A DNA stretch of 64,000 nucleotides from Acephala macrosclerotiorum (GCA_014904845.1 MU119202.1:62001-126000), one strand, 5' to 3'. Counted from the first letter of the stretch, positions 36,291 to 51,360 are shown. A program made the numbers and translations. The notes: a model not told the origin generated them from the letters alone.

Positions 36291-36425
36291 TATTGAGAAA
36301 ATAATATATATAGTAAAAAATAATCTATTCTATAAAATTACAATATAAAAATTAAATTCAATAAATTATATTAAATTAAATTAAATTATATTATTTAATT
36401 TCGAGTTCTTTTACGTAATAAAGTA
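36291..36425 (+). repeat. Direct repeat (LTR-like), left copy of middle element
   Basis: Aligns over 135 bp without a gap to 52,209-52,343, offset 15,918. Differences are G/A or C/T. It begins TATT where the right copy begins TGTT, as expected if a canonical TG terminus was mutated. No clean target-site duplication was found. Confidence 0.65.
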
Positions 36426-39400
36426 TTTTCCTTTGAAAATTTTTTACGTTTTCGTAAAATTAAAAAAATCTTACAAAATTTTTTCTTTTTTTATTTTATT
36501 TAAAATTCGAAGTAATTACAAATTTGTAATTATATTTTTCGCTTTTTTGTAAAAACAAAAAATATTTCGCGTATATAATTTATATCGAAAAAAAAATTTA
36601 AAAAATATTATTTTAATTTTTTTTTTTTAATAATTTTAATATTAATTTTTTATTTTAGTAATTATAAAATTTTTATTTTTTAATCAATTTTTTATTATTT
36701 TACTAACAATTTTTACATTTTTTTTTGTATTAATTTATTAATAAAATCTTAGAAAATTTAAAAAAAAAATAATAAATTTTAATATTAATATAATAATAAA
36801 ACGTATAAAACTTATTAACGTTAAATACATTTAATATTTATACGATATAATTAAATTTAATATATTTAAAAAATAGAAATATTAATTTTAAAAATTAAAA
36901 TATTGATTTTATAAATTAATATAATACTTTAATAAAGTTTTATATTGATTTACAAAAGCGAATATCGATTGAATAAACTATTTATAATTTTAATTTTATT
37001 AATATTATTTTTACGAAAAATTGTTTAAATAATAATTAAAAAAATTTTAATAAAATATAAAATCGCGAGAAATATATTATTAATAAAATTGAAATAATTG
37101 CAATATTAATAATAAATAATATTATTATATATTAAAATTGTTTTTTTTAAAATTGATTTAAAAATAATATATTATTAAAATAAACGATAAAAATTAATTT
37201 AATTGTTTAAAAATTAAAAATTATTTTGCGATATTATAATTATTTTATAAAAAAAAAAATTAATTTATTATTGAGTTTTTTGTTTTATTGTATTTTAAAA
37301 TAAATATTTGTAAAACGTAATTCGTTTGTAAATTCGATAATAAAATATTTCGTACAAATATATTTATAATTTTTTTAATGTATTTCAAAGTTTTAAAATC
37401 GAGATATTTTTCGTATTACGATTTTTATTAGTTTTTTATATTTCGAGAACAATAAAATCGTACTTTTAAAGTTTTATTGATTATTTTAATTAAATTTTTT
37501 ATTTTAATTAATATTTCGTTCAAAATAAAATCGAATAAATTTTTTTAAAATTTTTAAAATATTGTTTTTTTTAAAATAAATTTTTTAATATATTTAATAA
37601 TCAATTTTTATTTTTTTCAAATTTTAATATTAAAAATATTTACTAATAAATTCTATAGTATTTTTTGATATTTATATAATTAATTCAAATCGTTGATTTT
37701 TATAGTATTTATATTGAGAAATAAATTATATTTTTTAAAAATAATAATTTTATTAATTTTTATATTTTCGTTTTCGATTTTTTTATCAATATTTATTGCG
37801 TTTATTTTAAATGTTTTTAATCGATTTTATTTTATTTTAATAAAAATATTAGAAATTGATAAAAATCGTAAAATATTCAAATTAATTATCGTGTAATTTA
37901 TTGTAGTAATTAGTATAATTTGCGTACGAATTTTAAAAAAAATTTTAATTTTTTTTAAAGCGTCGAATTCGTCGTTATTAATTGTTACGACGTTTAATTT
38001 TTGAAAGTAATTAAATTAACAATAGAAAACTAATTTTATCGAGTTTTTAAACAATGAATATTATTTGGTTTTAAATTGTTTTATAAAGTGAAATAGTTTA
38101 TTCGTATTATTTTCAATATTTTTTTTGAATTTATATTTTGTATTATTTTTAATATAATTTAAAAAAAGTTTTTTTGCGAATTATAATAAAAGATTGTAAT
38201 TTTTAACGTTGATTTTAATAATTAGTTTCGTGTTTTTAAGTATTAAAAATTTTATTATTAAAGTATTTATTAGTTTTAATAAATTTGTTAATATATTGTT
38301 TGTAGTTTTAATTAATTGAATTATTATTGAGTATATTTTATAGTTTAATTTTCAAATTATTTTTATTTTTATTTTTTGTATTTATTTTATTATTTTAAAA
38401 GTTTTGTTAGTATTTAATCGAAATAAAATTAATTTGATTGAGATAGAATTTTGTATCGATAATTGCGAAATTAAAATTAAACGTTTGAATTCGTTTTTAA
38501 TTTGTTAGATTAATAAATAAATATAAAAATTGTTTAAATTTAAAGTAAATTTGACGTTTTTAAGTTTGTTTTTATTTAGTTTAATAAGTAATCGTTCGAC
38601 GAAAAATTTTAAATTGTTAAAAAGATTACTATATTTAATATAGAATTTATTGATTTAAAATTGAGTAAATAGTTTATTATTGGAAATTTTTCGATAAATA
38701 ATTCGATATTTTTTTGTGTAAAAAAAAAAAAATATTTTGTTGATTTTTTGAAAATTTTTATTGTTTTTTAATTAGAGAATTTGAAAAATTAAAATATTGA
38801 ATTTGTATTTTTTATTAAAAAAATTTAAAGAATTCTTTTTATATATATTTGAAAAAATTAATATATTGTAAAAAAATTTAATAGAATATTATTAGATTTA
38901 AATAAAGAAACTAATGAAATTATTAAAAGAATTAATAAAATGTTTTTGAAATTTGATAGAAAAATTAAAGAATTGAACGTAAATAGTAATAAAATCTTTG
39001 AAAAATTTATTTTGTATTTGTAATAAAACTTGTAAAATGTTTTATAATTAAAAACGAATTTGTTATTTTTGTTTGAAATTAAATTGAAAAAGATTAAATA
39101 ATAAATAATATTATTTGATTTATCGTTTGATAAAAGTAATAAAGTGTATTATTTTCGTATATTGAAAATAAGTAAATTTTTTTCGAGTTCGATAAAATTT
39201 GCGTCGAAAATCAAAAGTTTGCGAACGTTGAAATTGTCGTTATTAGACGCTATATACTATTCTATAGAAATAAAGCGTACAATAAAATCAAATGATTTTA
39301 ATTTTAAAGATTATTATTATTGTCGATAAAATTGAATTATTGTAATTATTAAAAATAGAAATATTATATAAAAAAAAAATTATATTAATAAATAAAATAA

Positions 39401-42400
39401 ATATAATAAATTTAAAAGTAAAATTTTTCGATCGATTAAAATTATATAAATTTTTTTAGATCAATTGTTTTTTTAAAACGGTTTCAAAGTTTGTGTAATT
39501 GTTTAATTTTTTATTATTAAACTCGAAATTAGTTTTTTAAGTAAATACGTATACGAGTTCGAATTAAGAATTTTAATACGCGAGTTTCGTATTTTTAAAT
39601 AAATTCGATTACGTTTTTAAATAATTCGATTTTATATTATTAATTTTATACGTTATTATAGTTTTTTTATTTGATTAAATACTCGAGATTGTTTTTATTA
39701 TTATATTGAGTATATTTTTTATTAACGATTTTTTCAAATTTTTAAAATTTTCAATCGTTATTATATTTATTATTTGAATTGACGTCGATTGATTTTATAA
39801 TATTTAATTTTAATTTATTATACAAATTTTTGCTTTTTAGTACGAAATATAAATAAGTAATAAAAATAATTAAATAGATTTTTTAATAAAAAAACAATTA
39901 CAATTTATATACAAAACGATTAATACGTTTTTTAATAAAAAAAAAATTAATTTGTTATTTTATTAATTTTGGATTTAAATAATTTAAAAAATTGTAATCT
40001 TTATAAAATTTGATATATATTAAATCGTCGATATTTATTGTAAACGGTTTATATTTGAAATCGTATTATTCTTTGGCGAATATAACAATGAAATCAATAA
40101 TTAATTGTACGTTTTATTAATGAAATTTTCGAATGATTTTAAAAATATTAAAAGAGTTTAATTTGTATAAAAATAATAAAATTGTATTCGTTTTACAATT
40201 AGTAATAATTTCGTTTGAATTAGTATTAATAATTACTATAAATGTATTATTGATAGCGATTTAATATAAAATAATATGATTTGTTTATAATTAATCGAAA
40301 TAAAATATAGTAAATTAATAAAAATCGATTTCGATTTTTTGTATAATTCGTTTTAATAGTTTATTTATTTGTAGATACTAAATAATAAATATGTACAATT
40401 TTATATTTATAGATTTAAAAATAATTCATTAAAATTCGAAGATGAATTTTTTGTTTCGATTAAAAATAATATTATTCGATATTTTTCAATTATAAAATAC
40501 AAATATTGTAATTAGAATTTTAATTTAATTTTCGATTGTATATATAGTATATTTTAAAATAAATAGTTTTTTCTTGAAAAATTTGCAAAATATTAATATT
40601 AAATAATCGAAAAAATCGAAATTTTCAATTTTTTATGAAATAATCGTTTTTACGATTAAAAAATCAAAAATAAAATCAATTGTAATTATTATAAAAAGTT
40701 TTAACTCGATATAAATTGATTATAAAAAATCGTATATTGAAAATCGTAGAATTTTATTGTAAAAACAATTTAAACAATAGATTAAATATTCGATTAATTT
40801 TTTTATTAATTTATAAATCGCAAAATTCGATAATTTTTATTTTATTTTATTAAGATCGAAATAGTATTTATTGTAAATTTTCGAGAAAACGTTGTAAAAT
40901 ATAGTTTTTAAAATGTAAAAACGATTAAAATTTTTGTAAAAAATATAGAATAGTAAATTATTTTATAAAAAAAAAAAAAAATTATTGATTTAAATTTTTT
41001 AAAAAATTAATTTATTTTTTTTTTAATCGAGAAATTTTAAAATTTTATAGAAATAATAATTTTTAATATAATTTTTTATAAATCGTAATTTGTATTTTGA
41101 ATTAATAATAATTTTCGAAAATAAATAAAAATTATTTAAAGTATTGTTTTTAAAAATATTTTTTAAAAAAATAATTTTAAATTTATTTAAAGTATTAAAT
41201 ACAATATTTAATTTCTTAAAAATGTATTTTATTTTGAAATTAAATTGAAAAAAGTATTTGAAAATCGTAACAAATTTTATATTGATTTTAATAGTATTGA
41301 AAATAAATAAAAAAATTTGATTGTAAATATTTTTTATTATTAAATAATTCGTTAAAATTTAAATAAAACGTTTATTATTTTAAATTATAATTCGAAGTTT
41401 TTTATAAATATATATTAAATATATTATTTTGAACTCGATAAAATAATAATATTTTTCGACGAAAGAAATTAATTTACTTAAAAATAATACGAATTAAATC
41501 GTAGAAATTAATAAATTAAAAAAGTTTAAAATCAAAATATGATTTTTTTTAAAATAAAAAATTATAATTTTAAAATTGTTTTTAGAAATATCGATTTTAA
41601 AAAAAAGCGATTTGTTTAAATTGTAATAAACTAATATACGTTTGTTTAATAAATAAATTTAAAAACTTTTTTACGATATTTTTTTTTGATTTGTAAATTT
41701 CTATGTAATACGCGTATAAAAATTTTTTTTTTTTGTTTTTTTTGTAGTTTTTTATTTTTTTTTTTTGTACAAGTATTTATATTTTATATTATTATAGTAA
41801 TTTCGATATTTGTATATAAAACGATATATAAAATTAAAATTAGTTTATTATTTTCAAATATATTTTTAAAGATTTTAAAATTTTAAAAAAAACGAAATTT
41901 TTAATTATTATTATTCGTTTTTTGATTATAAATATTTCAAATTTGTTTATACGATAATTAAAAAAATAAATTAATAAATATTTTAAAAAAGATTTTAATA
42001 GAAATAAGTATAAATATATTTTTGTAAATAAAACAAATATTTCGTATAAATATTAAAAGTAATTTTTTGACGTTTTTAAGAAAACGATTATATTATTAAT
42101 AAAAGTTCTAATGAAATAATAATATAATTAAAATTTTAAATTTATAATTTGTTAAATATAAATAAAAAAGTTTTTGAAATTTTAAAAAATTATTTTAAAA
42201 CGTTTTAAATTGCGATGATTAATAATAGTAAATTTGTTTTAATAATTTTTTCGAATTAAAAATTAATAAAAAAAATTTAATCTATTGATAATTGTAATAT
42301 AAATTATATTTTTAAAAGTTTTTATAATTTTTTTTTGATGTAATATCGAGTACGTATTGAAAATCGTCGTTTTGTTAATAGATTTTATATTGATAATAAA

Positions 42401-43040
42401 ATGAGAATATAATTTTTTTTTAATTATTTTTTAAATTATAAATACGAAATAATTGAAAAATATTAATTAAATTATTTATTTGAATTTATTTTTATTATAT
42501 ATAGTATCGAATATTTTATTAATAATTTTTTAATTTTTTGTATTAATAAAGTATTTATTATTAATAATTTTTATATTTTATTAATTTTCGATTAATAGAA
42601 TAAATATATATAATTTAAATAAAAAGTTAATAAGATTTTTATTAGTTTAATAAATTGTAAATTCGTTGATTAAAATTTCGAATTAAATTGCGAACTTTGA
42701 ATTTGCGATATATATATGAATACTATTATTTAATACGATTTTTGAAACGTTAATTAATTTGATAATATTGTTAAAAAGTAATTAATTATTATTTAGTATT
42801 TTTTTATTTGCGAATATAGTAATTTTATTCGAGTTTTGTTCGTTTTCATTCGAAGTTGATTCGATTATATAATAATCGTTTTTCTCGTATTTTTAGTACA
42901 TTTTTAATTTAATTTTTCGTTTAATTAATAAATCGATAAAATTTGAATTCGTAATAATAACGAAATTTATTTTATTTACGATAATATCGTAAATATATAT
43001 GTATTGAATATTGAATATAAATTAACGATTTTTGAATAAT

Positions 43041-43269
43041 TATCGATTTAATCATATAATCGTTTAAGTGATCGATTAAATAATCTTAATTATAATCTTT
43101 ATTACTTTTGACAATAATTACTTTAGTATTTACTTTTTAATCTTACGTTTACTCTATTTAATTATATAAATAGAAAAATGCTTTTTCTGAGAAAAAACAA
43201 ACAAAATTAAATTATTAATACTAAATTAAAATTTTAGTATTTCGTGATTTGTTTTTGAACGTTTTAATA
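43041..43269 (+). repeat. 5' LTR of the copia-type element
   Basis: Matches 49,129-49,357 over 229 bp with a constant offset of 6,088 and no indel. Differences seen are almost all transitions. A conserved core reads TTACGTTTACTCTATTTAAT, and TTTAATTATATAAATAGA could be a TATA-type promoter. Confidence 0.85.
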
Positions 43270-44389
43270 CTAATTAGTAATTGAATTCGTTCGATTACAA
43301 AATAATAAAATTACTTACGAAAAAACAACAATTAAATAAAATCGATCGAATAAAAAAACTTAAATTGTATACAATTTACTAATTCAATTGAACGTAAAAA
43401 AAAGTAATTTTTACTTGTACTAAAAAAAATTACCAGATTTTCAAAGAATATTGCGATTTTATATTCGTTTTATTTTTTTCGATTTGAAATTAATTAATTT
43501 TCTATTTTACGCTTTATCGCGTATTAATAATAAATACTTTATTATAATTTGTTAAATAATACTAAAAACAATTTTTACGAATTCAATACGAAAATTCGTT
43601 GAATTAATATATTTATCGAGTATAATACGATTCGATAAAATATTTTTCGAGAGTACGATTACATTTTTTTAAAGTACGATTTTGATCAAAGAAAAACTTT
43701 TTTATTACTTTTTCTATTTTTCGATTTAATATAATATATATTAAAATAAATACAAAGTTTCAAAACGAGAAATAATTAAAACTATAAATTATAAATAGAA
43801 TATAAAAAAACATTTTTAAAATAAATAAAAAAAATATATTTAAAAAGAAAATAAATAAAAACACGAAAAAAAAATTACGTAAAATTTTACAAATAAACAA
43901 AATATAAATATCAAAAAAACGATTTATTAAAATTTTAAAAATATTAATAAACATTGCAAATAAAAAGAAACAATTAAAATAATAATATAAAGAAATTATA
44001 AAAATGAATTTAATAAGAAATTTCAATTTATAGAGAAATACAATCGATTTAAAAATAAAATAAACTCGAAAATTAACGTTTTTTATTATTTTTATCGAAA
44101 AAATTAAAAAAATAATATTAATATTTTCGAATTCTTTTTTTTAATTACTAAGACTTACTACAAGATTTTTTTATAGAATAAACGACATTACTCGAACGTA
44201 CAATACTTTAAAAACAATTTTAAGAGTACAATAAAATATTATTATTAAATTTATTACTAAAAAACGAAAACTCGAAACGAAACTCGTTATTTCTATTATT
44301 ATTAAAAACTAAAAAATTATTAAAAGATTTTAATCGATTAATATACAATTTCAATCGCGAGAATTAAACAATATTTAATTTCGATAAAA

Positions 44390-45230
44390 AATGAATTATT
44401 TTTATAAAAATCTACGACGACAAATTCAAATACTACGAAAAAAAAAACTCATTAAATATATTTATACGAGTATTCGAAAACTTATATTTGAAAACAAACG
44501 TTAAACCTGAGAATTATCGTAACGCGTTTTCGATTATATTTACTAACGAGACTAGCGAGTTTTATTACTAGAAGCTCGCTAGAAAAAGCTTGTTCTTCGA
44601 CAAAATAATTGAAATTGTAAAATCGAATTTCGAAATCGAAAAACGTCGAAACAGAATACTCAATTAATAGAACACGATTATACTCGCGTTAGTTCAAACG
44701 CAAAACCCAGATAAAACGACCTTCGAATACTTCGAAATACTGCGCCAAAAATTGATCCAGAAACAGTTTGATTTACGCCCGAACATGCGAACAGAGACTA
44801 CTATACAAAACAAACTTTACCACGTTTGTCGGAGCGTACCAGAGTACTACTAAGCGCTTTTTCGATCCTTATCGAACTTTCAAACGACATGCGAAAACGT
44901 TCGCAACGCGATTTCACTTCAAGTAGAAATAGAAATAGTTCTTAGAATCTTTATAATCGAAAAAAGAAAAGCTCATCGAAATATAATCGGATTATACTTT
45001 GTAAACCGCAAATATCACGACAAAAGTACTTAGTATAGCGATCGAATTAATTACAAAAAATCGATAATATATTAAAACGAGAAAAAGTATTTCATTTGTA
45101 AAAACTCGAATTATTAAAATACTTATTATACGCTAAAAGAAAAAAAAAGAGCGTATAACGACTTTAAAAAATCGAGATTATTCGATAAAAACAAAATAAT
45201 TCAATTTGTAATTAAATTCGAAAAATTAAA
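44390..45230 (+). pseudogene. gag remnant of the copia-type element
   Basis: This part, especially 44,480-44,960, keeps visibly more G and C than the rest of the block. One plus frame reads NVKPENYRNAFSIIFTNETS-like sequence, then NPDKTTFEYFEILRQKL and LYHVCRSVPEYY, interrupted by stops. The pattern resembles the gag of copia-type elements of Leotiomycetes. Near 45,090-45,160, CKNSNY...YYTLKEKKRAYNDF may be a decayed zinc-knuckle region. Multiple in-frame stops show that it is dead. Confidence 0.55.
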
Positions 45231-45849
45231 TTTTAATATTACTAAAAAATACGAACAATTTATTGTTGAATTTACTAAAAAAAGAAATTTACACGAAAAC
45301 GATATTACGCGATCGATTAATTATTTTATAATATTTTACAATACGATTAATAGATTTAAAATCATTGAATTATTTAATTATTAATCAATTTATTATATGA
45401 TATCGAATATCGTAATACAATCGAAATCGTTTTCAATATTTATTAATACAAAAACGTATTTGATAAATCGTTACACATTAAACGTTTTTATAGATATTAT
45501 AATCGATATTAGTATCGTTTAACGATCGATTGTCGATGAAAATTAGTATTTGATTTTTCAACGAATTCGAAACGTCAAATTAAACGAATTTAAAGTTAGA
45601 AAAACAATAATCAAATTTGAAATCGATAAAATTTTATTTCTTGGAATTATCGATATCGATACATTAATTGAACGTATTACGTTTTACGTGGTCCTAGTAA
45701 ACGTACTTTTTCTATTGTACTTTCAAAATATAAATAGATTACAAATTAAATTCGATAATTTTAATAATATATTTATTTGAAATAAACGACGTACGCTTAT
45801 TATTAAAGCGTTTGAATATTTTTAAATATTATTTGATTTACTCGAAAAT

Positions 45850-46620
45850 TTGATTTATAGTAATTGTGAAATTTCTACGATAGAAATCGATTTTATTATT
45901 TGCTATTTGATTGAAACGAAACTCAAACGATTGTATAAACGCTTTGAATATCTATCGATCGTCAAATTCGCGCGAGTATTAAAACGTGAAAAATATTTTA
46001 CAAATTTCAAAGAAATTAAAAAAATAACGAGATTTTATTAATAATATCAAATGAATAATAAATCTTTTGATCGTTTCAAGTTTATATTGTGCGACGATTA
46101 TAATTTTAATTATTTCGTTTATTTAAACGTATTATAAATCGATAGAAAGTTAATATTTTAAATCGTAAATAAAATTATAATATTTTAAATCGCGAGATTC
46201 TTTGTAAATATATCGATAAAAAAAATATAAAACGTTTTTCGAGTATATTAAATCGATATTTACTTTGGATTATTGATATTTATTATTTATAATCTTAAAA
46301 CGAATTTCAATTCTAAAGAATTCTATAATAATACTAAAAATATAAATATTAACTCGAAGATTATATTAGTAAAAATTTATAACTCGATTGATCTAATAAA
46401 GAAATACTACGCTCTATTGAAACGTGCGTATAATATATTACTTTGAGAACTTTTCGATTTACGAAAAGAAAAACGATTTCAAATAACGATCAAAGTAATT
46501 AATAATACAATAAAATCGAACGATATTATTTTTATATTTTTTGTTTTCGATATTTACTTTCGAATATTACAATAGAACGCGTTTACAATATCAATTACTA
46601 CTAGAATTAAAACGATAAAA
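45850..46620 (+). pseudogene. Integrase-region remnant of the copia-type element
   Basis: The plus frame reads IETKLKRLYKRFEYLSIVKF, corresponding to the zinc-binding/pre-integrase start of copia integrases (conserved His and Gly residues now mutated). Further on it reads NSIDLIKKYYALLKRAYNIL and a stretch KEKRFQITIKVINNTIKSND, which fit the C-terminal integrase catalytic core. Stops and lost catalytic residues make it non-functional. Confidence 0.55.
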
Positions 46621-47599
46621 AGTATAATAATCGCGATTCAAAAATATTATATTACTCGTCAAATTAACGACGTTTTACGAATAAAAAATAATCTACGAAA
46701 TTATTATTTGATTGATTTACTTTTAAATTCAAACGTATTTGTTTAAAGAGAAAACAAAGAATAAAAAAAATTGTATACGCTTTTAATAGTAAATAGAAAA
46801 ATATATTAATTATAATTATCAAATAAATTAAAAAATTTTCATAGTATTGTAATAAAACTATTTTATTAAAATTTCGAACAATTCGAAAAACAATCAAAAA
46901 ATCATTTATTAAAAAAAAATTTATTAAAAAATTTAAATTTAAAATCAAACTTTTTTAAAAAAAAGTCTAAAAATAGAAAAAAATATATTTAATTTATTTC
47001 GCTCGATCAAAAAAACTTCGTATATTTCGAAAAAAAATTTATATTTATTTCAAATTGCAATAAAAATTCTTTTTTATATTTTCAATTTCAATAAATATAT
47101 TTATATAACAATTTATATAAATATAAAAACTTTTAAAATTTATTTAATCGAGAAAAAAACTAAAAATAAACAATTATTTATAGATTTTCATACAAAAAAA
47201 ATTATTATTATTTTAAGCGATTCGTTTACAGTTTCTCGTAAAAAAAAAATTGATAAATTAATCGCGAAAAAAATCTTTAAATTGATTTTTAATAATTCGA
47301 AAAAAATTAACAATTAACGAATCTTTGATTTAAAATTAATAAACGAAATCAAAAATATAAAAACAATAATTTTATACAAAAAATCTCGTTTTATAATTCA
47401 AGTATTTAATAATAAAAATAAAAAAACAATATTAATTTAATCTTCGATTATTCAACGCATTAATCAACGAATTATTGTTATTTTAATTCTATTTTTCAAA
47501 TTTAAAAAAATCAATTTTTACTTGAGAAATATTACTCAAATATACGTACAATTAATAATTTTATTAATACGTATTATTTTTATTAAGTCTTCAAAAAAA

Positions 47600-48400
47600 A
47601 TAACGAATAAACTCCTATTAAACGTCGTTTTTAAAGTGATTAAACTCTTTTACGAAATCTCGAAAACGAGAATATACTAATATAAAACGTATAATACTTA
47701 TTATAAAAATAAACTTTTGATAAAACTTTCAATTTTCGATCTTTGTTTATTTATTACGAAAAGTAATTATATTTTATTCGAGATAATCGATATGTAAATC
47801 GATAATACGCTCATTTTAAAAAATCAAATCTTTATAAAATTAAAAAACTTTAAATTGTAAAAAATTAAATTATTAATTAAATCTATAAAAATTTTTACGT
47901 CGAATACTTTTCTATTATTCAACGAATACAAACTAGTAATAAATAAAACTGGAAATGAAATTGTACTTTCGTAAAAAAAGCAAAATAAACGTTTAAATTT
48001 AATTGATTCGAAATCAAACTTTTACAAGTAAACGTACTTCGAGTAACGTACTCGAAAAATATACATTAGTTCTATTTATCAATCGGAAATTGCGTACGAT
48101 ATATCGATAATAACTCAATATTAATATCTCGAAAAAAAGCAAATTACAACGTTGAATAAGCGATTACAATAGTAAATAAACAATCTCGATCGTAAATTTC
48201 GATTTTTTTGTTTGAATTTATATTCAACGAAATTTTTCGTTTTTGTAAACGGTTTCTTTATTATGAATAAAAACTTTAATTCGCAAATCGAGTATATCGT
48301 CGTTTTTAGTAATAAAACTCATAGTAATAAACAATTCGATTTACAAAACAATTTACTTTACTAGAATTCAACGAAGTACAAAAGAATTACTCGTATTATT
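47600..48400 (+). pseudogene. Reverse-transcriptase remnant of the copia-type element
   Basis: Plus-frame fragments read LLIKLSIFDLCLFITKSNYI and IDNTLILKNQIFIKLKNFKL, which occupy the place of the copia RT around the YVDD-like catalytic loop; the Asp pair appears here as DN. A stop precedes it. The assignment relies on position downstream of the integrase remnant and on partial pattern match. Confidence 0.45.
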
Positions 48401-49128
48401 TTAACTTTTGAATTATACGCAATAACAATAGAAATCGATATAAAAATCTCGATTTTTACTATTTTTAATTTTATTATAAAACGATTTAAATTGAATTCAA
48501 TTCTCGTAATTATTTGTATTGATTTTTTTTTTTTTTACGAATATATAATCAAATTCGATACTATCAAAAAAAAACGTTTTATAATCGATATTATAATTAT
48601 TAAACAATCGTATAAACGTAAAAAATTCTCGAAAATTCGATAAATTACTAGAAATAGTAATTCAATTGATATTATAATTAAATTCAATATTAATAAAATA
48701 TTTGAATCGCTCGTTAATATTAATCGTTTTAATATTAAAATACAGAAATAAATACAACGTTTCAAAGTTTAAAAATCAATCGACGAAAGCGAAAATAACG
48801 AAAAAAGCGATTATTAAAAAAAATAATACTAAAAAAAAAAACGTATAATTATTATTTTAATATTTTTAATATTTTTCAATATTTTCAGTATTTTCGAGAG
48901 TAAAATTTTCGATTGACTCGAAAGTTATAAATATCGAGTTTAAAAGAATTTCTTTAAATCTAATTTGATCGATCAAATATTACAATACGTAACGGCGATT
49001 GATTTACGATCAGATTTCTTTTTAGTATTTGATAGTAAAACAACGTATTAATAACCGCGATAATATTTTCTTTTGTATTTGATTTACGAATTGAAAAAAG
49101 CGTCTTTTCTCAAAAAAAGAATTACTAA

Positions 49129-49357
49129 TATCGATTCAATCATATAATCGTTTAAACGATCGATTAAATAATTTTAATTATAATTTTTATTACTTTTAAT
49201 AATAACTATTCTAGTGTTTACTTTTTAATCTTACGTTTACTCTATTTAATTATATAAATAGAGAAATACTCCTTCTAAGAAAAAGCAAACAAAATTGAAT
49301 TATTAATACTAAATTAAAATTTTAGTATTTCGTAATTTGTTCTCGAACGTTCTAATA
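49129..49357 (+). repeat. 3' LTR of the copia-type element
   Basis: Partner of the 5' LTR. It is preceded by a purine-rich run, AAAAAAAGAAT (49,112-49,122), in the position of a polypurine tract. It is followed directly by the ATAAT target-site copy at 49,358-49,362. Confidence 0.85.
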
Positions 49358-51360
49358 ATAATAAAAAGTATATAATTAGTATTGTAACGATTTTTCGAAA
49401 TAAAATTATAATATTTTTTACGTATAAAATTTTTTTTTTAATATGAGAATTTTTTGTAAAAACTCGAATTAATATAATTAAATTCTCGTATAAATCGACA
49501 ATAAATATATAATTTTTATAATTTAATTTTTTTTGATATAAATACAAAAATTCGTTTAAAAGAAGTTTAAAATCGAAATTTTTGATTATTTATATACGAA
49601 TTTTAATTTTGTTAAATACGTTTTATTTTTTAATTATTTCGAATATATATATTATAAAAATAATTCGTTCGTTGAATTTTATTAATTTGTTGATTTTTGA
49701 AATTGTAATTAATTCGAATTTATTAATAAATAAATTTAATACAAATTATATTTATTTTTTATCGATTAAAAAACGAAAATAATTAAAATCAATATATATT
49801 TTTATAATTTGTTATTTATTTTTAATTTAATTTTTATTATTGCGTATATATATTTTATTATAAAATTATTCGAAATTTTTATAAGAATTATTTTAATAAA
49901 TCGTTAAAACAAAAAATTGTTTATTGTAAACAATTAAATTAAAAAAATTGTTTTTTATTCGTTATATTTATTAATTTCTCGTGTATTATTAATATTGTAT
50001 TTATTGATTTTTTCGATTTTTAATAAAAGAATTTAATAAAGTTTCTCGGTTTTTAATAAAAGAATTTGATAAAATTTTTCGATTTTTGATAAAAGAATTT
50101 GATAAAATCGATCGATGTTATAAAAGTTTTTATAAATATATTTAAACAATTGAATTCTCGATAGAAAATTTTTTTCGTATTTGCGATAAAAAGTTTTTTT
50201 AATAGTACTAATAAAATAAATTATATCGATAATAATTTCTTTTTCGATTGAAATCTCGAATTGTATCGAATTGAAATTTAATTTTTTAATAAAAAAATAT
50301 TTTTATTTTTTTAGTTTTTTATTATAATTAGTTTTAATTTCTATAAAAATATTATAAAAATCGTTATCGATTCAATATACGTCGTTATATCGATAATATC
50401 GTTTGAATTTATAATTATTATTATTAAATTTTTATTAATTTTTATAAAAATTTGATTTATAAACAAATTTATTATTTGTAATTTTTTTTAAATTTTATTA
50501 CTAGTATTAATAGCGCGAGTTTAAATTTTGATAATAATAAAACAAGTTTTTATAGTAATTTTTTATTATTAATTAATTTGTTTTATTAAAAAATTTAATC
50601 GAAAAAAAAAAATTAATAAAAATTTATATAAAATACGAAAAATTTAAATTGCGATTTAAATTGTTTTAAATTTTAACGAGAAATTGAATTGAAATTATTT
50701 AATTTTTTGAATTCGAAATCGCGTTTATTATTATTATTAAATTTAACAAAATATTATTTTTTTTTTAAATTGTTTTTTTTAAATTTGTATTTTTATTATT
50801 ATTTATTTTATAAAATCTTTAATTAAAATTATTTTAATTAGTACTAAAAAAAGTATATAAAGTTTTAAATTTATATTATTAAAAATTTAAAACAATTATT
50901 AAATAAATTTATTAAAGTTTATTATTTTCATAGTACGAATAATATTTAATATATATTTTCGAACATTTTTTTTATCGCGAATATTATTTTTCGAATATAT
51001 TTACTTTAAAAATTTATATAAAATTATAATCGAAATTATTTTAAATCTGTAAATAAATATATTAATTTATATAAAAACGTTATTTTAATCGAATTTAAAA
51101 CTTTTTTTTTCGAATTCGAATAATTTATTAAAATATTATATTAAAATTGTACTACGAAAACAAATATAAAAATTCTATTTAATAATTAAAACGTGTAATT
51201 CGATAGTATTATTTTTAATTTAATTTACGAAAAAATAAATATTGTACTAATAAATATTTTATTTAATTGTAATACAATTATTTTTATCGTAGAAAAAATT
51301 TAAATTTAAATTAAAATAATTTATATTTTTTAATTTTTATTTCGTATTAATAAAATTTTA

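Larger units (their letters stand above)
43041..49357 (+). mobile_element. Innermost LTR retrotransposon, Ty1/copia order, RIP-degraded
   Basis: 6,317 bp with 229-bp direct LTRs (43,041-43,269 and 49,129-49,357) and the same five bases, ATAAT, immediately outside both ends (43,036-43,040 and 49,358-49,362), a target-site duplication. Plus-strand remnants follow the order gag (about 44,390-45,230), integrase (about 45,850-46,620) and reverse transcriptase (about 47,600-48,400). Integrase before reverse transcriptase is the copia arrangement. All frames carry many stops, so it cannot be autonomous. An A-rich coding strand with C retained over G contrasts with the surrounding element. The family resembles copia-type elements common in Leotiomycetes; that resemblance is from memory and should be confirmed. 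Confidence 0.8.

Noticed and set aside
37693..49782. Short hydrophobic open frames in the AT-rich block read as membrane proteins
   Set aside because: Ile/Leu/Phe/Lys-rich translations are what any A/T-saturated DNA gives; they do not match retroelement frames.
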